Below, piece by piece: positions 8,554 to 17,616 of a stretch of DNA of 64,000 nt. The position numbers and the translations under genes were made by a program. The notes beneath the pieces are model-generated. The model ran no database searches, was not told the DNA's origin, and saw only the letters and a list, made by a program, of their open reading frames with translations. Within the stretch, counting starts at the first letter, position 1. Each line of letters opens with the position of its first letter. The stretch is from Cohnella sp. CFH 77786. GTDB taxonomy: Bacteria; Bacillota; Bacilli; Paenibacillales; Paenibacillaceae. Location: positions 62,001-126,000 of the forward strand of contig NZ_WJIB01000013.1 in assembly GCF_019400745.1 (NCBI RefSeq), written 5' to 3'.

Positions 8554-8559
8554 TACAAT
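8554..8559 (+). promoter_or_regulatory. -10 element of the two-component operon
   Basis: TACAAT stands about 40 bases ahead of the regulator start. The -35 position (8531-8536, AGCCAG) does not match consensus and abuts the last TTCAGC-type half-site, consistent with activation from that repeat. Confidence 0.45.
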
Positions 8560-8599
8560 AGAGGCATCGATGCCTATTATCCGGACGGAGGAAGCTGCC

Positions 8600-9283
8600 A
8601 TGACGCAAACCAAAGGAATCAAGGTTCTGCTCGTCGACGACGAACCGAACATTTTGCAGTTTCTCGAGATGGGACTGGTGAACGAAGGATACCAGGTCGG
8701 CTGCGCGAGGAACGGCGCGGAAGGACTGGAGCTGTTCCGTACCTTCTCTCCCCATATCGTTATCCTGGACGTCATGATGCCGGAGCTAGACGGGTACGAG
8801 GTGTGCCGGAGGATGAAACGGCAGCAGCCGGTGGCCGTGATCATGTTGACGGCGAAGGAGGAGCCGGAGGATCGGGTGCGGGGGCTGACGATCGGGGCGG
8901 ACGATTACATGCCCAAGCCGTTCAGCTTCGAGGAGCTGCTCGCCAGAATCCATGCGCGTCTTCGCAACCAGTTTCCCAATTTGCTCGAGGAAATCCACGC
9001 GGGTCCGTTCTGCATCGACGACAAGCGCAAAGAGATCCGGCTGCGCGACGAACCTCTCGATCTGTCTCCCACCGAGTACGGCCTGCTCAAACTCCTGGTG
9101 CTGGAAAACGGATCGGTGCTCAGCAAAAGCGCCATTTTGGATCGGGTATGGGGGTATGATTTCGGCGGCGAGGAGAACATCGTGGAAGTGTACGTCCGCG
9201 CCTTGCGAGAGAAAATCGGCGACCGGGAGCACCAGACGATCCGCACGATCCGAGGGGCCGGTTACCGGATGGATCTGGCATGA
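8600..9283 (+). CDS. OmpR-family response regulator
   Basis: This 227-residue protein has a receiver domain with the acidic pair VDDE, the phospho-acceptor in ILDVMMPELDGYEV, the T in MLTAKEE and the lysine in MPKPFSFEELLARI. A C-terminal winged helix follows (LSPTEYGLLKLLVLENGSVLS, then VEVYVRALREKIGD). ATG at 8600 is preferred because GGAGGAAG lies nine bases upstream; the open frame begins 30 bases earlier. It overlaps the kinase gene by four bases (ATGA). Direct targets are probably its own promoter and the divergent exporter operon. Confidence 0.92.
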   Translation: MTQTKGIKVLLVDDEPNILQFLEMGLVNEGYQVGCARNGAEGLELFRTFSPHIVILDVMMPELDGYEVCRRMKRQQPVAVIMLTAKEEPEDRVRGLTIGADDYMPKPFSFEELLARIHARLRNQFPNLLEEIHAGPFCIDDKRKEIRLRDEPLDLSPTEYGLLKLLVLENGSVLSKSAILDRVWGYDFGGEENIVEVYVRALREKIGDREHQTIRTIRGAGYRMDLA

Positions 9284-10752
9284 CGAAGTTTCGTTTCCCG
9301 ATGCTCGCGAAATGGCACCGAATTCGACCCGCCGGCTCCCTCCGCTCTCAGCTGCTGGTCCGGTCGCTTCTCCTGCTGACGGCTATCCTGGTCGGAGTCG
9401 GCTTCTTTCAATATTTATATATGGAGCGATTCCTCTACCGGAACAAGGCCGATTCCATCCGCAGGCTCGTCCAATCCACCCCGGGCGACTTGTGGCAGCG
9501 GTTATCCGAAGGCATGCGACGCGGGCGGGAACCGCCTCTCTTCTTTTTCCCTGCATCGTCGATCGTGTACCGCGATTCAAACGGCAACATCACGGAACTG
9601 GCGCCGAATGCCGGTTCCCCTCGGCTGAACGAAGATTTGCTGCGTGAAATCGAATCGGACCCGAGAGGTCCCGGCCGCCGCGCTCCTTACCGGATCGCGA
9701 ATAACGAGAAAGGCGTCGAGCAGCTCGTCGTGATGCAGCCGGTTAGATCGTTCGGCGGCACGAGAGGGATCGTGCAGATCAGCACGGACACGTCTCCGCT
9801 CAAAGCGGAAGTGTACCGGCAGCTGGCGCTTTATTCCGTTATTTCCCTCATTGCGCTCCTGCTCGGCTGGGCGCTGTTCCTTCCCGTCATCCGGCGCACG
9901 CTGGTCCCTCTGTCGAGGGTTGCCGGTACGATGGAACGCATCGACGCAGGCAGCCTGGATGAGCGCTTGCCCGTCCGGCAAGGCCAAGCCGAGATCGACC
10001 GGCTCGCGTCCTCGTTCAACCTCATGCTGGAACGGCTGGGACAATCCTTCCGGTCGGAGCAGGAAGGCAAGGAGCGGATGCGCAGGTTCGTTGCGGACGC
10101 CTCGCACGAGCTGCGAACCCCGCTGACCTCGATCCACGGGTTCCTGGAGGTGCTGCTACGGGGAGCCGCCCAGCATCCGGAGCAGCTGGAGCAATCGCTA
10201 AGAAGCATGTACGGCGAATCCAAGCGGATGAGCAAGCTGGTACAGGATCTGCTGCTGCTGGCCAAGCTGGACCGCAAGCCCGAGCTGCATTCGTCCGCTG
10301 CCAATTTGAATGCGGTCGTGAAGGAAATGGAACCGCAGCTGCGCTTGCTGGCGCTGGAGCGGGAAGTCGCGCTTGACCTTCGGCCGCTGCCTCTCGTCCC
10401 TCTGGACGCGGACAAAATCAAACAGGTGATCCTGAACTTGTTCCATAACGCGGTTCAACATACGGATCCTCTCCGGGGCAAGATCCGCATCGTCACCGAT
10501 GCCGTAAAAGGAGGCATCACGCTGGTCGTGACGGACAACGGCGCCGGGATTCCGGCCGAGCATCTTCCCAAGCTATTCGACCGGTTTTACCGGGTGGACG
10601 AAGCCCGCGCCCGCGAACACGGCGGCACCGGACTCGGCTTGTCCATCAGCCGGTCCATCATCGAGCTCCATGGCGGCTCCATCTCCGTCTCGAGCGAAGC
10701 GGGCAAAGGCAGCGCGTTCCGATTATACTTGCCGGACGCGAGCGAACGGTAA
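9280..10752 (+). CDS. Sensor histidine kinase
   Basis: A 490-residue membrane kinase. Helix 1 is at about 28-47 and helix 2 at about 185-207, bracketing an extracellular sensor of about 135 residues rich in Arg and Pro. A HAMP domain follows, then the H-box FVADASHELRTPLTSIHGF, the N-box ILNLFHNAVQHT, and DNGAGIP plus GGTGLGLSIS of the catalytic domain. It pairs with the upstream regulator through translational overlap. The signal is unknown; the divergent exporter suggests cell-envelope stress or an exported compound. Confidence 0.92.
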   Translation: MTKFRFPMLAKWHRIRPAGSLRSQLLVRSLLLLTAILVGVGFFQYLYMERFLYRNKADSIRRLVQSTPGDLWQRLSEGMRRGREPPLFFFPASSIVYRDSNGNITELAPNAGSPRLNEDLLREIESDPRGPGRRAPYRIANNEKGVEQLVVMQPVRSFGGTRGIVQISTDTSPLKAEVYRQLALYSVISLIALLLGWALFLPVIRRTLVPLSRVAGTMERIDAGSLDERLPVRQGQAEIDRLASSFNLMLERLGQSFRSEQEGKERMRRFVADASHELRTPLTSIHGFLEVLLRGAAQHPEQLEQSLRSMYGESKRMSKLVQDLLLLAKLDRKPELHSSAANLNAVVKEMEPQLRLLALEREVALDLRPLPLVPLDADKIKQVILNLFHNAVQHTDPLRGKIRIVTDAVKGGITLVVTDNGAGIPAEHLPKLFDRFYRVDEARAREHGGTGLGLSISRSIIELHGGSISVSSEAGKGSAFRLYLPDASER

Positions 10753-10777
10753 GCGATGGAACGGACAGCCTGATAAG

Positions 10778-10810
10778 ACAAAGGACAGGCCCTGGAGGCC
10801 TGTCCTTTGT
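10778..10810. terminator. Strong bidirectional hairpin
   Basis: ACAAAGGACAGGCC (10778-10791) pairs perfectly with GGCCTGTCCTTTGT (10797-10810) around a five-base loop. It separates the kinase (plus strand) from the GNAT gene (minus strand). Confidence 0.75.
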
Positions 10811-10858
10811 CCGCTGCGGCGATGCCGGCCTTTATCTGATCCCGTGCGCTTAGTCCGC

Positions 10859-11308
10859 TCAGTCCGCGAGCGCTTTGCTCATCCGGACGTGCGGAATCCC
10901 CGCGTCCAGGAACGGCTCCGCCGATTCCGTCGCGTAACCCAGCTTGCGGTAGAACGCCTCCGCTGCGCATTGCGCGTCCAACACGGATTTGCGGTATCCG
11001 AGCGCGGCAGCGTCTCGCTCCATCGTTTCGACGAGGAGCTTACCGACGCCGCTGCCCCGCCACGGCTTCAATACCGCGATGCGCTGCAGCTTCGCCGTGC
11101 CCGGCTCGTACTCCCGAAAGCGGGCCGCACCGACCGTTTTTCCGTCCGACTCCGCGATATAATGCCTGCAAGCATTTACGGTTGCGTCGTATTCGTCCAA
11201 TTCCAAATCGAGCGGCACCTGTTGCTCTTCCACGAAGACGGTTTTCCGGACGTCGAAAGCTTGTTCCAACTCTTCCGAAGTCCGTACATGACGGCAGTTC
11301 ATCCCCAT
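10859..11308 (-). CDS. GNAT family N-acetyltransferase (ElaA/YitI-like)
   Basis: The product is about 149 residues. The acetyl-CoA motif is PWRGSGVGKLLVETME, preceded by AKLQRIAVLK and followed by AEAFYRKLGY. The N-terminal VRKTVFVEEQQVPLDLELDEYD resembles the small GNATs of the ElaA group. The frame is open for 33 more codons, but the upstream part looks non-coding and overlaps the promoter of the divergent ger operon; ATG at 11308 or 11302 is the likely start. Substrate unknown. Confidence 0.82.
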   Translation of the reverse strand: MGMNCRHVRTSEELEQAFDVRKTVFVEEQQVPLDLELDEYDATVNACRHYIAESDGKTVGAARFREYEPGTAKLQRIAVLKPWRGSGVGKLLVETMERDAAALGYRKSVLDAQCAAEAFYRKLGYATESAEPFLDAGIPHVRMSKALAD

Positions 11309-11380
11309 TTCTCTTCCCCTGCCCTTCACTCTCACTTTGGCGCTTCCCCCAGCATAACGGAATCCCGGAATGCACGCAAC

Positions 11381-11411
11381 GGAATAACGCGGCCTCCACA
11401 AATTCATACTA
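11381..11411 (+). promoter_or_regulatory. Putative SigG (forespore) promoter of the germination operon
   Basis: GGAATA (11381-11386), an 18-base spacer and CATACTA (11405-11411) fit the Bacillus SigG consensus (TGAATA, 17-18 bases, CATACTA). The -10 ends 28 bases before the start of the first ger gene, and ger operons are known SigG targets. The match is by eye. Confidence 0.6.
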
Positions 11412-11439
11412 AGGCTAAAAATGGAAATCCGGAGAACTT

Positions 11440-12534
11440 ATGCAGCCTGTCAAACTCAGCGGCATCCAAGCCGCGTTCCTGTTCCTGCTTGCCGTCGGCA
11501 TAACCAACCACGTGATCGTGATCCCCATCCTGCTTCAAGTTGCCGAAAGGGATGCCTGGGTGTCGGGTCTGCTGTCCATACCCCCGCTTGCGCTCTGGGC
11601 GGCCGTATTGCATGGGCTGATGAAAATATCCGGCCGGCAATCGGTGTTCGACTGGTTTCGAAACCGCTGCGGCAAGCTGACGGCGGCGATCGTGACAGCG
11701 CCTGTCGCGTTATATTTGATCGCCATCTTGATCATGACCCTGCGCGATACGAGCAGTTGGACGCACGATACCTATTTGCCGAATACGCCTCCCCCCGTCA
11801 TCTTGGCGTTGCTTCTGATATCCGGCTATTTCGCGGCCCTCCAAGGACTCAGAACGATTGCGATCGCAGCAGGATTATTGCTTCCGGCGGTCGTCGTTTT
11901 CGGCGTCTTCGTCGCTTCGGCCAATTTGCAGTTTAAAGATTACTCCTACTTGTATCCCGTGTTCAGCCATGGCGCCGATCCCGTTCTCAAGGGAGTCGTC
12001 TATTCGATGGGCGGTTCGATCGAGCTCGTCTTGATCATGTTTATCCAACAGCACTTGAAACGACCGGTTCGCTATTCCCTGCTGCTGGCGGTCATCGTGA
12101 TTTTGACGGGGCTTGTCCTGGGTCCGACGATGGGTTCGATCGCGATTTTCGGACCGTTCGAAGCGGCGGATCAGCGTTATCCGGCCTTCGACCAATGGCG
12201 GATGGTCATGATCGGGAAATTCATCAACCATCTCGATTTTCTGTCGATCTACCAGTGGCTGGCCGGATCGTTGATCCGGATCGCGTTTGCGTTGTATCTG
12301 TTTTTCGACGTGCTTCAGTTGACCGAACGCAAAAACCGCGGTTGGTGGATGGCCTTGTTTTGCCTGTTTTTGTTCCTCTTCGTCACCTATTCCGGAATCG
12401 GCGATCCCGAATTGATGCGAATTCTGAAAAATTATTATTTTCCGGTCACACTGGCCTTCTTCTTCGTCTATCCTTGTCTGTTGCTGGCCATTATGCTTGC
12501 GAAACGGAGGGAGCACAGCCATGCCGAAGGATAA
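11440..12534 (+). CDS. Spore germination receptor B subunit (GerAB/GerKB family permease)
   Basis: A 364-residue integral membrane protein with about ten hydrophobic helices, beginning LSGIQAAFLFLLAVGITNHV. GerAB-family proteins belong to the amino acid/polyamine/organocation transporter superfamily and form the germinant-binding membrane subunit in the spore inner membrane. GGAG lies five bases before the ATG. It overlaps the A-subunit gene by 14 bases. It stands first in the operon, whereas classical gerA operons put the A subunit first. Confidence 0.92.
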   Translation: MQPVKLSGIQAAFLFLLAVGITNHVIVIPILLQVAERDAWVSGLLSIPPLALWAAVLHGLMKISGRQSVFDWFRNRCGKLTAAIVTAPVALYLIAILIMTLRDTSSWTHDTYLPNTPPPVILALLLISGYFAALQGLRTIAIAAGLLLPAVVVFGVFVASANLQFKDYSYLYPVFSHGADPVLKGVVYSMGGSIELVLIMFIQQHLKRPVRYSLLLAVIVILTGLVLGPTMGSIAIFGPFEAADQRYPAFDQWRMVMIGKFINHLDFLSIYQWLAGSLIRIAFALYLFFDVLQLTERKNRGWWMALFCLFLFLFVTYSGIGDPELMRILKNYYFPVTLAFFFVYPCLLLAIMLAKRREHSHAEG

Positions 12535-14023
12535 ACAGGCGGACACCTCGCAACCGTATGCCGAACTCCGGCTGGAAGAGCTCGACGAGGGGACGATCAG
12601 GAACCTGTTCCGACACGCCTCTGACGTCGTCGTTGCCCGCATGTATTCCGATTCGGATCCAGGCCGCTTGAATCCTCTGCTGGTCTATTGCACTGGTATG
12701 ATCGATTCCGCCATGCTGAACGAGTTCCTCTATCAGCAGTCGAACGGGCTTTTGAAGCGCGATTCTTCGGAAGAACCGGCTATTTCGCTCGAAGACAGGA
12801 ATATGAAACGAATCCAGGACCCGGATGCCGGCGATCAGCTCGTGCGAAACGTCTTCTCCGGACAATTGGCCCTTTGCTTCGATAAGCCGCGGACCCTGTT
12901 CGTCATCCCCATGAGTAAGCCGCCGCAGCGCACGCCGGAGGAATCGAGCACGGAAATCTCGATCAAAGGCCCGCGGGACGGGTTTACGGAAGAAGTCGAC
13001 GTGAATGTGGCTTTGATCCGCAAGCGGTTGAAAACGCCGACCTTGGCGGTCGAATATTTTTATACGGGCTCGCGCAGCCAGACGAAAATCGCCCTGCTCT
13101 ACGTCACTGACGTGACCAATCCGCAATATGTCGAGGAAGCGCGAATCCGCATTCAGGGCATACATGCGGACGGTGTGCTCGCGAGCCAACAGGTGGAGGA
13201 AGGGATATCCGATTCCTCTTCCTCTCTCTTTCCGTTAATGGATTCCATCGGCCGCCCCGATTATGCCGCGGACAGCTTGCTGAACGGCCGGTTCGTCGTC
13301 GTCGTGGACGGCTCTCCCATGGTGCTGCTCGGTCCAACCACGCTGACGACGATGCTCAAATCGCCCGAGGACCTGCATCTCCCCTACTATTTCGTCAGCA
13401 TGGAGCGGCTGCTCCGATTGCTCGGATTCATTGTCGCCGTTTTTTTGCCGGGGTTCTGGGTGGGGATCTCTTCCTTCAGCCTGGATCAAATCCCGTTTCC
13501 GTTGCTTGCAACGGTCGTCGTGTCCAGGCTCGGTTTGCCGCTGTCCGGACCGATCGATCTGTTTCTCATGCTCGGCATGTTCGAACTGTTCCGCGAAGCG
13601 GGCATGCGTCTGCCGAAAGCCGTCGGACAAACCGTGGCCGTCGTCGGCGGGCTCATTGTCGGAGACGCCGCGATATCCGCCGGCTTGACAGGACCTACGA
13701 CGTTGGTCATTTCCGCGGTAACTGCGGTCGCTTCCTTCACGCTGGTCAACCAATCGCTGACCGGATCCGTGACGGTTATTCGATTCTTCGTGCTGGCGAT
13801 GAGCTGCTTGTTCGGCATGTTCGGCTTTTTTATCAGCTTGTTTATGATCGTCGTGTATTTGTCTTCGCTCACTTCGTTCGGCGTCCCCTTCATGGCGCCG
13901 ATTACCCCGCTCAGCTATCGGGACGTCCTATTCGCCTTATTATCCGTTCCATGGAAAAAGTACCGAAGAAGGGCTGCATTCTATTCGCCCCTCGATCCGG
14001 ATCGCCAGAAGGAGAATTCCTGA
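12521..14023 (+). CDS. Spore germination receptor A subunit (GerA family)
   Basis: A 500-residue GerA protein. The N-terminal hydrophilic domain (about 1-290) contains VNVALIRKRLKTPTLAVEYF, the conserved EVDVNVALIRKRL-type block. A C-terminal membrane domain follows, with five or six helices (ISMERLLRLLGFIVAVFLPG-like segment onward). The ATG at 12521 has GGAGGGAG upstream. Together with the B and C subunits it makes the receptor that triggers spore germination in response to small-molecule germinants; the germinant cannot be read from sequence. Confidence 0.93.
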   Translation: MPKDKQADTSQPYAELRLEELDEGTIRNLFRHASDVVVARMYSDSDPGRLNPLLVYCTGMIDSAMLNEFLYQQSNGLLKRDSSEEPAISLEDRNMKRIQDPDAGDQLVRNVFSGQLALCFDKPRTLFVIPMSKPPQRTPEESSTEISIKGPRDGFTEEVDVNVALIRKRLKTPTLAVEYFYTGSRSQTKIALLYVTDVTNPQYVEEARIRIQGIHADGVLASQQVEEGISDSSSSLFPLMDSIGRPDYAADSLLNGRFVVVVDGSPMVLLGPTTLTTMLKSPEDLHLPYYFVSMERLLRLLGFIVAVFLPGFWVGISSFSLDQIPFPLLATVVVSRLGLPLSGPIDLFLMLGMFELFREAGMRLPKAVGQTVAVVGGLIVGDAAISAGLTGPTTLVISAVTAVASFTLVNQSLTGSVTVIRFFVLAMSCLFGMFGFFISLFMIVVYLSSLTSFGVPFMAPITPLSYRDVLFALLSVPWKKYRRRAAFYSPLDPDRQKENS

Positions 14024-14024
14024 T

Positions 14025-15188
14025 ATGACCGCGCGCCGCTGGATTCTCTTCCTCCTGATCGCGTCACTCATTCTCCAGATGGGATGCTGGGATATCAAAT
14101 CGATACAGGACGTGAACTATTTCACGGGAATCGGAATCGACTACAAGAACGGAAAATATGAATTATTCGTTCAGCAATTGGATTTCTCCAACCTGGCCAA
14201 ATCCGAAGGAGGCAAAACGGACAAGCCCGGTTCCATCTGGATCGGTCATGCGAGCGGGGTTTCCGTCGCGGAAGCGGTGGACGAATTGTATCAATCGTCT
14301 CAGCAGCTCGTCTTCTGGGGACATGTCGGCGTCGTTTTATTGTCGGAAAACGTGCTGAAACACGATAAACTGCTGCAGCTGTTCGACGCCCTGAATCGCA
14401 GCCGGGAAATCCGGTATACGCCTTGGATTTACGGAACAAAGTCCGCGATCCCCGACATTTTCACGACCGAGCCATTCTTCAACTTGTCGCCGCTTAATTC
14501 TATTTTGTTTGCACCCGAGCGTAATTATCGTCAGAGATCTCACATCCCGTCCATTCGCAACCAACGATTCTTCCGCGAGCTCAGGGATCCGGGAACTACG
14601 CTGCTACTTCCCTCCATTAACATTGAGACATCGACATGGAGCCGGAACCGCAAAGCGGATCCGAAGCTGACAATTGACGGATATTTCGTCTTAAGGAGCA
14701 ATGCATACAAAGGGTGGTTTTCGGAATGGGAAACGACTGGGCTCCGCTGGATCGAGAGCCGGAACGCGGAAACCCGTCTCGTTCTTAAAGAGCAAGGCCA
14801 CCCCTTAGCCACCGTCGTGTTCCACAACCCTTCCCCGAAAATCCGGATCGCGGTCAAGAACGGCAAGCCGGAATATACGTTCGAGCTTCGGTTGAAAGGG
14901 AGAATCAACGAACTGTGGAAACCGGTGACGAAGATGCAATTGGAACAGAAAACCAAAGAAGCGGTTCGTCAAGAAATCGAATCCGCGTTCCGGACCGGTC
15001 ATGCTCGGAAAGCCGATTTGTTTCGACTGGAGCATCAGCTCTACCGGAGGCGATTTCGCGCGTGGAAGGACCTGACGGATGAAGGACGTCAAGAAGCGTT
15101 GCCGGAGAGGCTTGCGGGGATTCAGGTAGAAGTCCGGATCGAGGAAGTAGGCATGTTCAAATTATACCGCAAGCATCAAGCTTATTGA
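14025..15188 (+). CDS. Spore germination receptor C subunit (Ger(x)C lipoprotein)
   Basis: The protein is 387 residues with a signal peptide ending in the lipobox LQMGC, so Cys21 is probably diacylglycerol-modified. The mature part begins WDIKSIQDVNYFTGIGID, typical of the Ger(x)C family. C-terminal Lys/Arg-rich helices complete the fold. AAGGAG precedes the start, which follows the A-subunit stop by one base. It is the last gene of the operon; the 94 bases before the next gene on the other strand show no clear terminator hairpin. Confidence 0.92.
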   Translation: MTARRWILFLLIASLILQMGCWDIKSIQDVNYFTGIGIDYKNGKYELFVQQLDFSNLAKSEGGKTDKPGSIWIGHASGVSVAEAVDELYQSSQQLVFWGHVGVVLLSENVLKHDKLLQLFDALNRSREIRYTPWIYGTKSAIPDIFTTEPFFNLSPLNSILFAPERNYRQRSHIPSIRNQRFFRELRDPGTTLLLPSINIETSTWSRNRKADPKLTIDGYFVLRSNAYKGWFSEWETTGLRWIESRNAETRLVLKEQGHPLATVVFHNPSPKIRIAVKNGKPEYTFELRLKGRINELWKPVTKMQLEQKTKEAVRQEIESAFRTGHARKADLFRLEHQLYRRRFRAWKDLTDEGRQEALPERLAGIQVEVRIEEVGMFKLYRKHQAY

Positions 15189-15282
15189 TGCTGATGTCGG
15201 TCGTAACGTCTGACCCCTCATTACTTGTTCCGCACAAGGTTTCGCAGGATCGCCGATTGGAGCCGGAACACGCCACTCCCCA

Positions 15283-16092
15283 TTACCGTTCCACCCGCGG
15301 TTTCGTCGGATCGCCGTTAGGAGCCGGAACAAGGCCGCTGTTAGCCAGCTTCGATAAGTAGTACCACTCTTCCCTCATCATGTGATCGGGCAACAGCGGA
15401 GAAATCCGGTCGAGCACCTCCGCCGACAACTCCATCTCCTCCAATTCGGACAGAAACCGGACGAACAGCCGCATTTCCAAGTCGATGTCCGAATGGAATT
15501 TCCGGAAGGCGGGGAAATCTCGCCGGTTCGTTCTGATATAACCCGACATTTCTATCGCTTTCAGGTATAAAGCTTCAAAGTGCTTCATATACTCGCGGCT
15601 TTGCTTGATCAATCGCTTCTCCACCGCGTCCAAATCCGACGCGATTGCCCCCGCATGGCCAGCCGCGTCCGGCAGCCATAGCAAATCGTGGTGCAGAGGA
15701 TCGAAATGGGGAACAGGCTGTCCGGCCTGAAGGGCTTGCAGGATCCGAACGTACTCGTCCAACTCGTTCACCATGTGATTGAGAAACGTCGGAGTAAACA
15801 TGATGTTCACTCGACCGTACAACAATCGGGCCAATAGGTCGAGCTTGAAAGACCGCAACGCCATCGTTTGATTCAGGGCTTCTTTGTTTAATGCCATTAA
15901 ATCTGCTGATGCCGTCGCCGATCGGGCCTGTCCCAACAGCCGGTCGAACGTTGAGATAAAATATTGCGCCTTCTGGATATCCGCCGTTTCCTTCGGAGAC
16001 AAGGCGTCCAATATGAACCTGGCATGGTCCCCCAAGATTTGAAGCCAAAACCTGTGTTCGTACAGTGCGCCATCCGTACGGATATCATCCAT
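15283..16092 (-). CDS. DUF2935 family protein
   Basis: About 269 residues, largely helical, with two similar halves. Conserved-looking His/Glu pairs, such as LYEHRFWLQILGDHARFIL near the N-terminus and YMKHFEALYLKAIEM later, fit the DUF2935 hemerythrin-like four-helix fold that could bind metal. Function is not established. ATG at 16092 is chosen; GTG codons 12 and 24 bases upstream are alternatives, since no ribosome site is decisive. The upstream region carries the 47-bp tandem repeats. Confidence 0.75.
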   Translation of the reverse strand: MDDIRTDGALYEHRFWLQILGDHARFILDALSPKETADIQKAQYFISTFDRLLGQARSATASADLMALNKEALNQTMALRSFKLDLLARLLYGRVNIMFTPTFLNHMVNELDEYVRILQALQAGQPVPHFDPLHHDLLWLPDAAGHAGAIASDLDAVEKRLIKQSREYMKHFEALYLKAIEMSGYIRTNRRDFPAFRKFHSDIDLEMRLFVRFLSELEEMELSAEVLDRISPLLPDHMMREEWYYLSKLANSGLVPAPNGDPTKPRVER

Positions 16093-16165
16093 GACCGACC
16101 ACACTCCCCTCGCCACACCCTATGCCCAGTTGCTTGTCCGATATGCAAGGTGTTTCGAGCGGAAG

Positions 16166-16353
16166 GACGGATACTCTCCCTTGACGCCTCCTAAGTAGCT
16201 CGAGCATGGAATGACGGATACTCTCCCTTGACGCCTCCTAAGTAGCTCGAGCATGGAATGACGGATACTCTCCCTTGATGCCTCCGCAATTGCCCGAGCA
16301 TGGAATGACGGATACTCTCCCTTGATGCCTCCGCAATTGCCCGAGCATGGAAT
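16166..16353. repeat. Tandem repeat, four units of 47 bp in AABB arrangement
   Basis: Units begin at 16166, 16213, 16260 and 16307, each opening GACGGATACTCTCCCTTGA. Units 1 and 2 appear identical, with CTAAGTAGCTCGAGCATGG; units 3 and 4 appear identical, with CGCAATTGCCCGAGCATGG. Each class holds a different palindrome (GCTCGAGC or GCAATTGC). A partial unit precedes the array. It fills the gap between the CobW stop and the DUF2935 start. Confidence 0.92.
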
Positions 16354-16384
16354 GAAGCGCGACTAAGGGAAGCGAACTCCTTCT

Positions 16385-17548
16385 CTACTCAGATGTTTCC
16401 TTCCCTATTGGTGAAGCGGAGTCATCTACGAGCCGTGTCAATTCGGATTCGATCGCGGATTTGTCATAATCCTCCCCGATGAAAACAAGCACATCGTAAA
16501 CCGGCTTCTGCGGCCGGATCGGCAGGAAATCGCTTTGTCGGTACGCGTATTGAAACAGATAGCGGTTCGCCGTATCCCGGAACGATACGATGCCTTTCGC
16601 CCGGTAAACCCCTTCCGGCAACCTCTGGATGAACGACTCGAACGCGCGGCTGTCGAGGGGTCCATCGAGATAATGCGTAAGAACGTTCACATGGCTATGG
16701 CCGTGATGATATTCGTGCCCGTGCGCATGCTCATGTCCTACGAGTTCGTGACCACGTTCGTGTCCGTGCTCATGGCCTTGTTCGTAATCGTGTTCGTGGT
16801 CTTGTTTATGATCATTCTCATGACTGTGTTCTTGGTCGCGATCATGGCCGTACTCGTTAACTTGCTCGTAGTCTTGCTTGTCACCATGTGCGTGACCGTC
16901 AGCGTGCCGATCTAGCGCCTTATCACTCTTACGAACAACGCGGCTCCCATAGATCCGATCCGGATCGACCTCCGAATGGACGGTCGGAACCAAGACCGCA
17001 CCTGCGTTCCAATCCGCCATCCGTTCTTCCAGTTCCAACCGTTCAGCCCCCGCCACCAAATCCGTCTTGTTCAGCAGCACAACCGTGGCGGCCCGGATCT
17101 GATCGCGCATGAGACGATAGGTTTTCCCGGTTCCGATCCGCATCCTGTCCAGCAGATGGCGTGCGTCTACGACCGTGACCACTCCTTTTAGCTCAAGCTT
17201 CCCATACAGGGAAGCATCCGTCACCGCATCGATGATCTCCATCGGCTCCGCCACGCCGGTCGACTCGATCCAGATCAAATCCGGGGCGTACTCCTCCGCC
17301 AATTGCATCAATTCAAGTCCAAGATCGCCCCGAATCGTGCAGCAAATACATCCGCCAAGCATCTCGGCCATCGGAACCTCCGCATCCACCAGCATTCCGT
17401 CCAGATTAACATCCCCTACCTCGTTCATCAAAACGGCAGGCTTCCATCCCCTTTCCCGCGCGTCGTCGATTAATCTTCTCAGCAAGGTCGTCTTTCCGCT
17501 CCCCAAAAAACCGGTCAATACATACACAGGTATCATCTTGTCGTTCAT
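16385..17548 (-). CDS. CobW/ZNG1-family GTPase with a His-rich metal-binding insert
   Basis: A 387-residue G3E GTPase with Walker A GFLGSGKTTLLRRL near residue 12, the metal-binding motif GGCICCTI (CxCC), IWIESTGVAEP and NKTDLV, and a C-terminal CobW_C domain. Between the two domains lies an insert of about 70 residues holding 21 histidines in HxH patterns mixed with Asp/Glu. Such proteins deliver zinc or cobalt to client enzymes. ATG at 17548 has GGAG eight bases upstream. No Zur-type operator was recognised upstream. Confidence 0.9.
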   Translation of the reverse strand: MNDKMIPVYVLTGFLGSGKTTLLRRLIDDARERGWKPAVLMNEVGDVNLDGMLVDAEVPMAEMLGGCICCTIRGDLGLELMQLAEEYAPDLIWIESTGVAEPMEIIDAVTDASLYGKLELKGVVTVVDARHLLDRMRIGTGKTYRLMRDQIRAATVVLLNKTDLVAGAERLELEERMADWNAGAVLVPTVHSEVDPDRIYGSRVVRKSDKALDRHADGHAHGDKQDYEQVNEYGHDRDQEHSHENDHKQDHEHDYEQGHEHGHERGHELVGHEHAHGHEYHHGHSHVNVLTHYLDGPLDSRAFESFIQRLPEGVYRAKGIVSFRDTANRYLFQYAYRQSDFLPIRPQKPVYDVLVFIGEDYDKSAIESELTRLVDDSASPIGKETSE

Positions 17549-17616
17549 CTTCAACTCTCCGTTCCATCCCAAATATCTTCTTTCCAACCAATGTGTCTTC
17601 TCTCTTTTCCATCAAC

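Noticed and set aside
16166-16353. CRISPR array
   Set aside because: Units are contiguous tandem copies with no unique spacers, and no cas gene is present.
17549-17616. Zur box upstream of the CobW gene
   Set aside because: No match to the TCGTAAT-N-ATTACGA pattern was found; only the IS repeat lies nearby.
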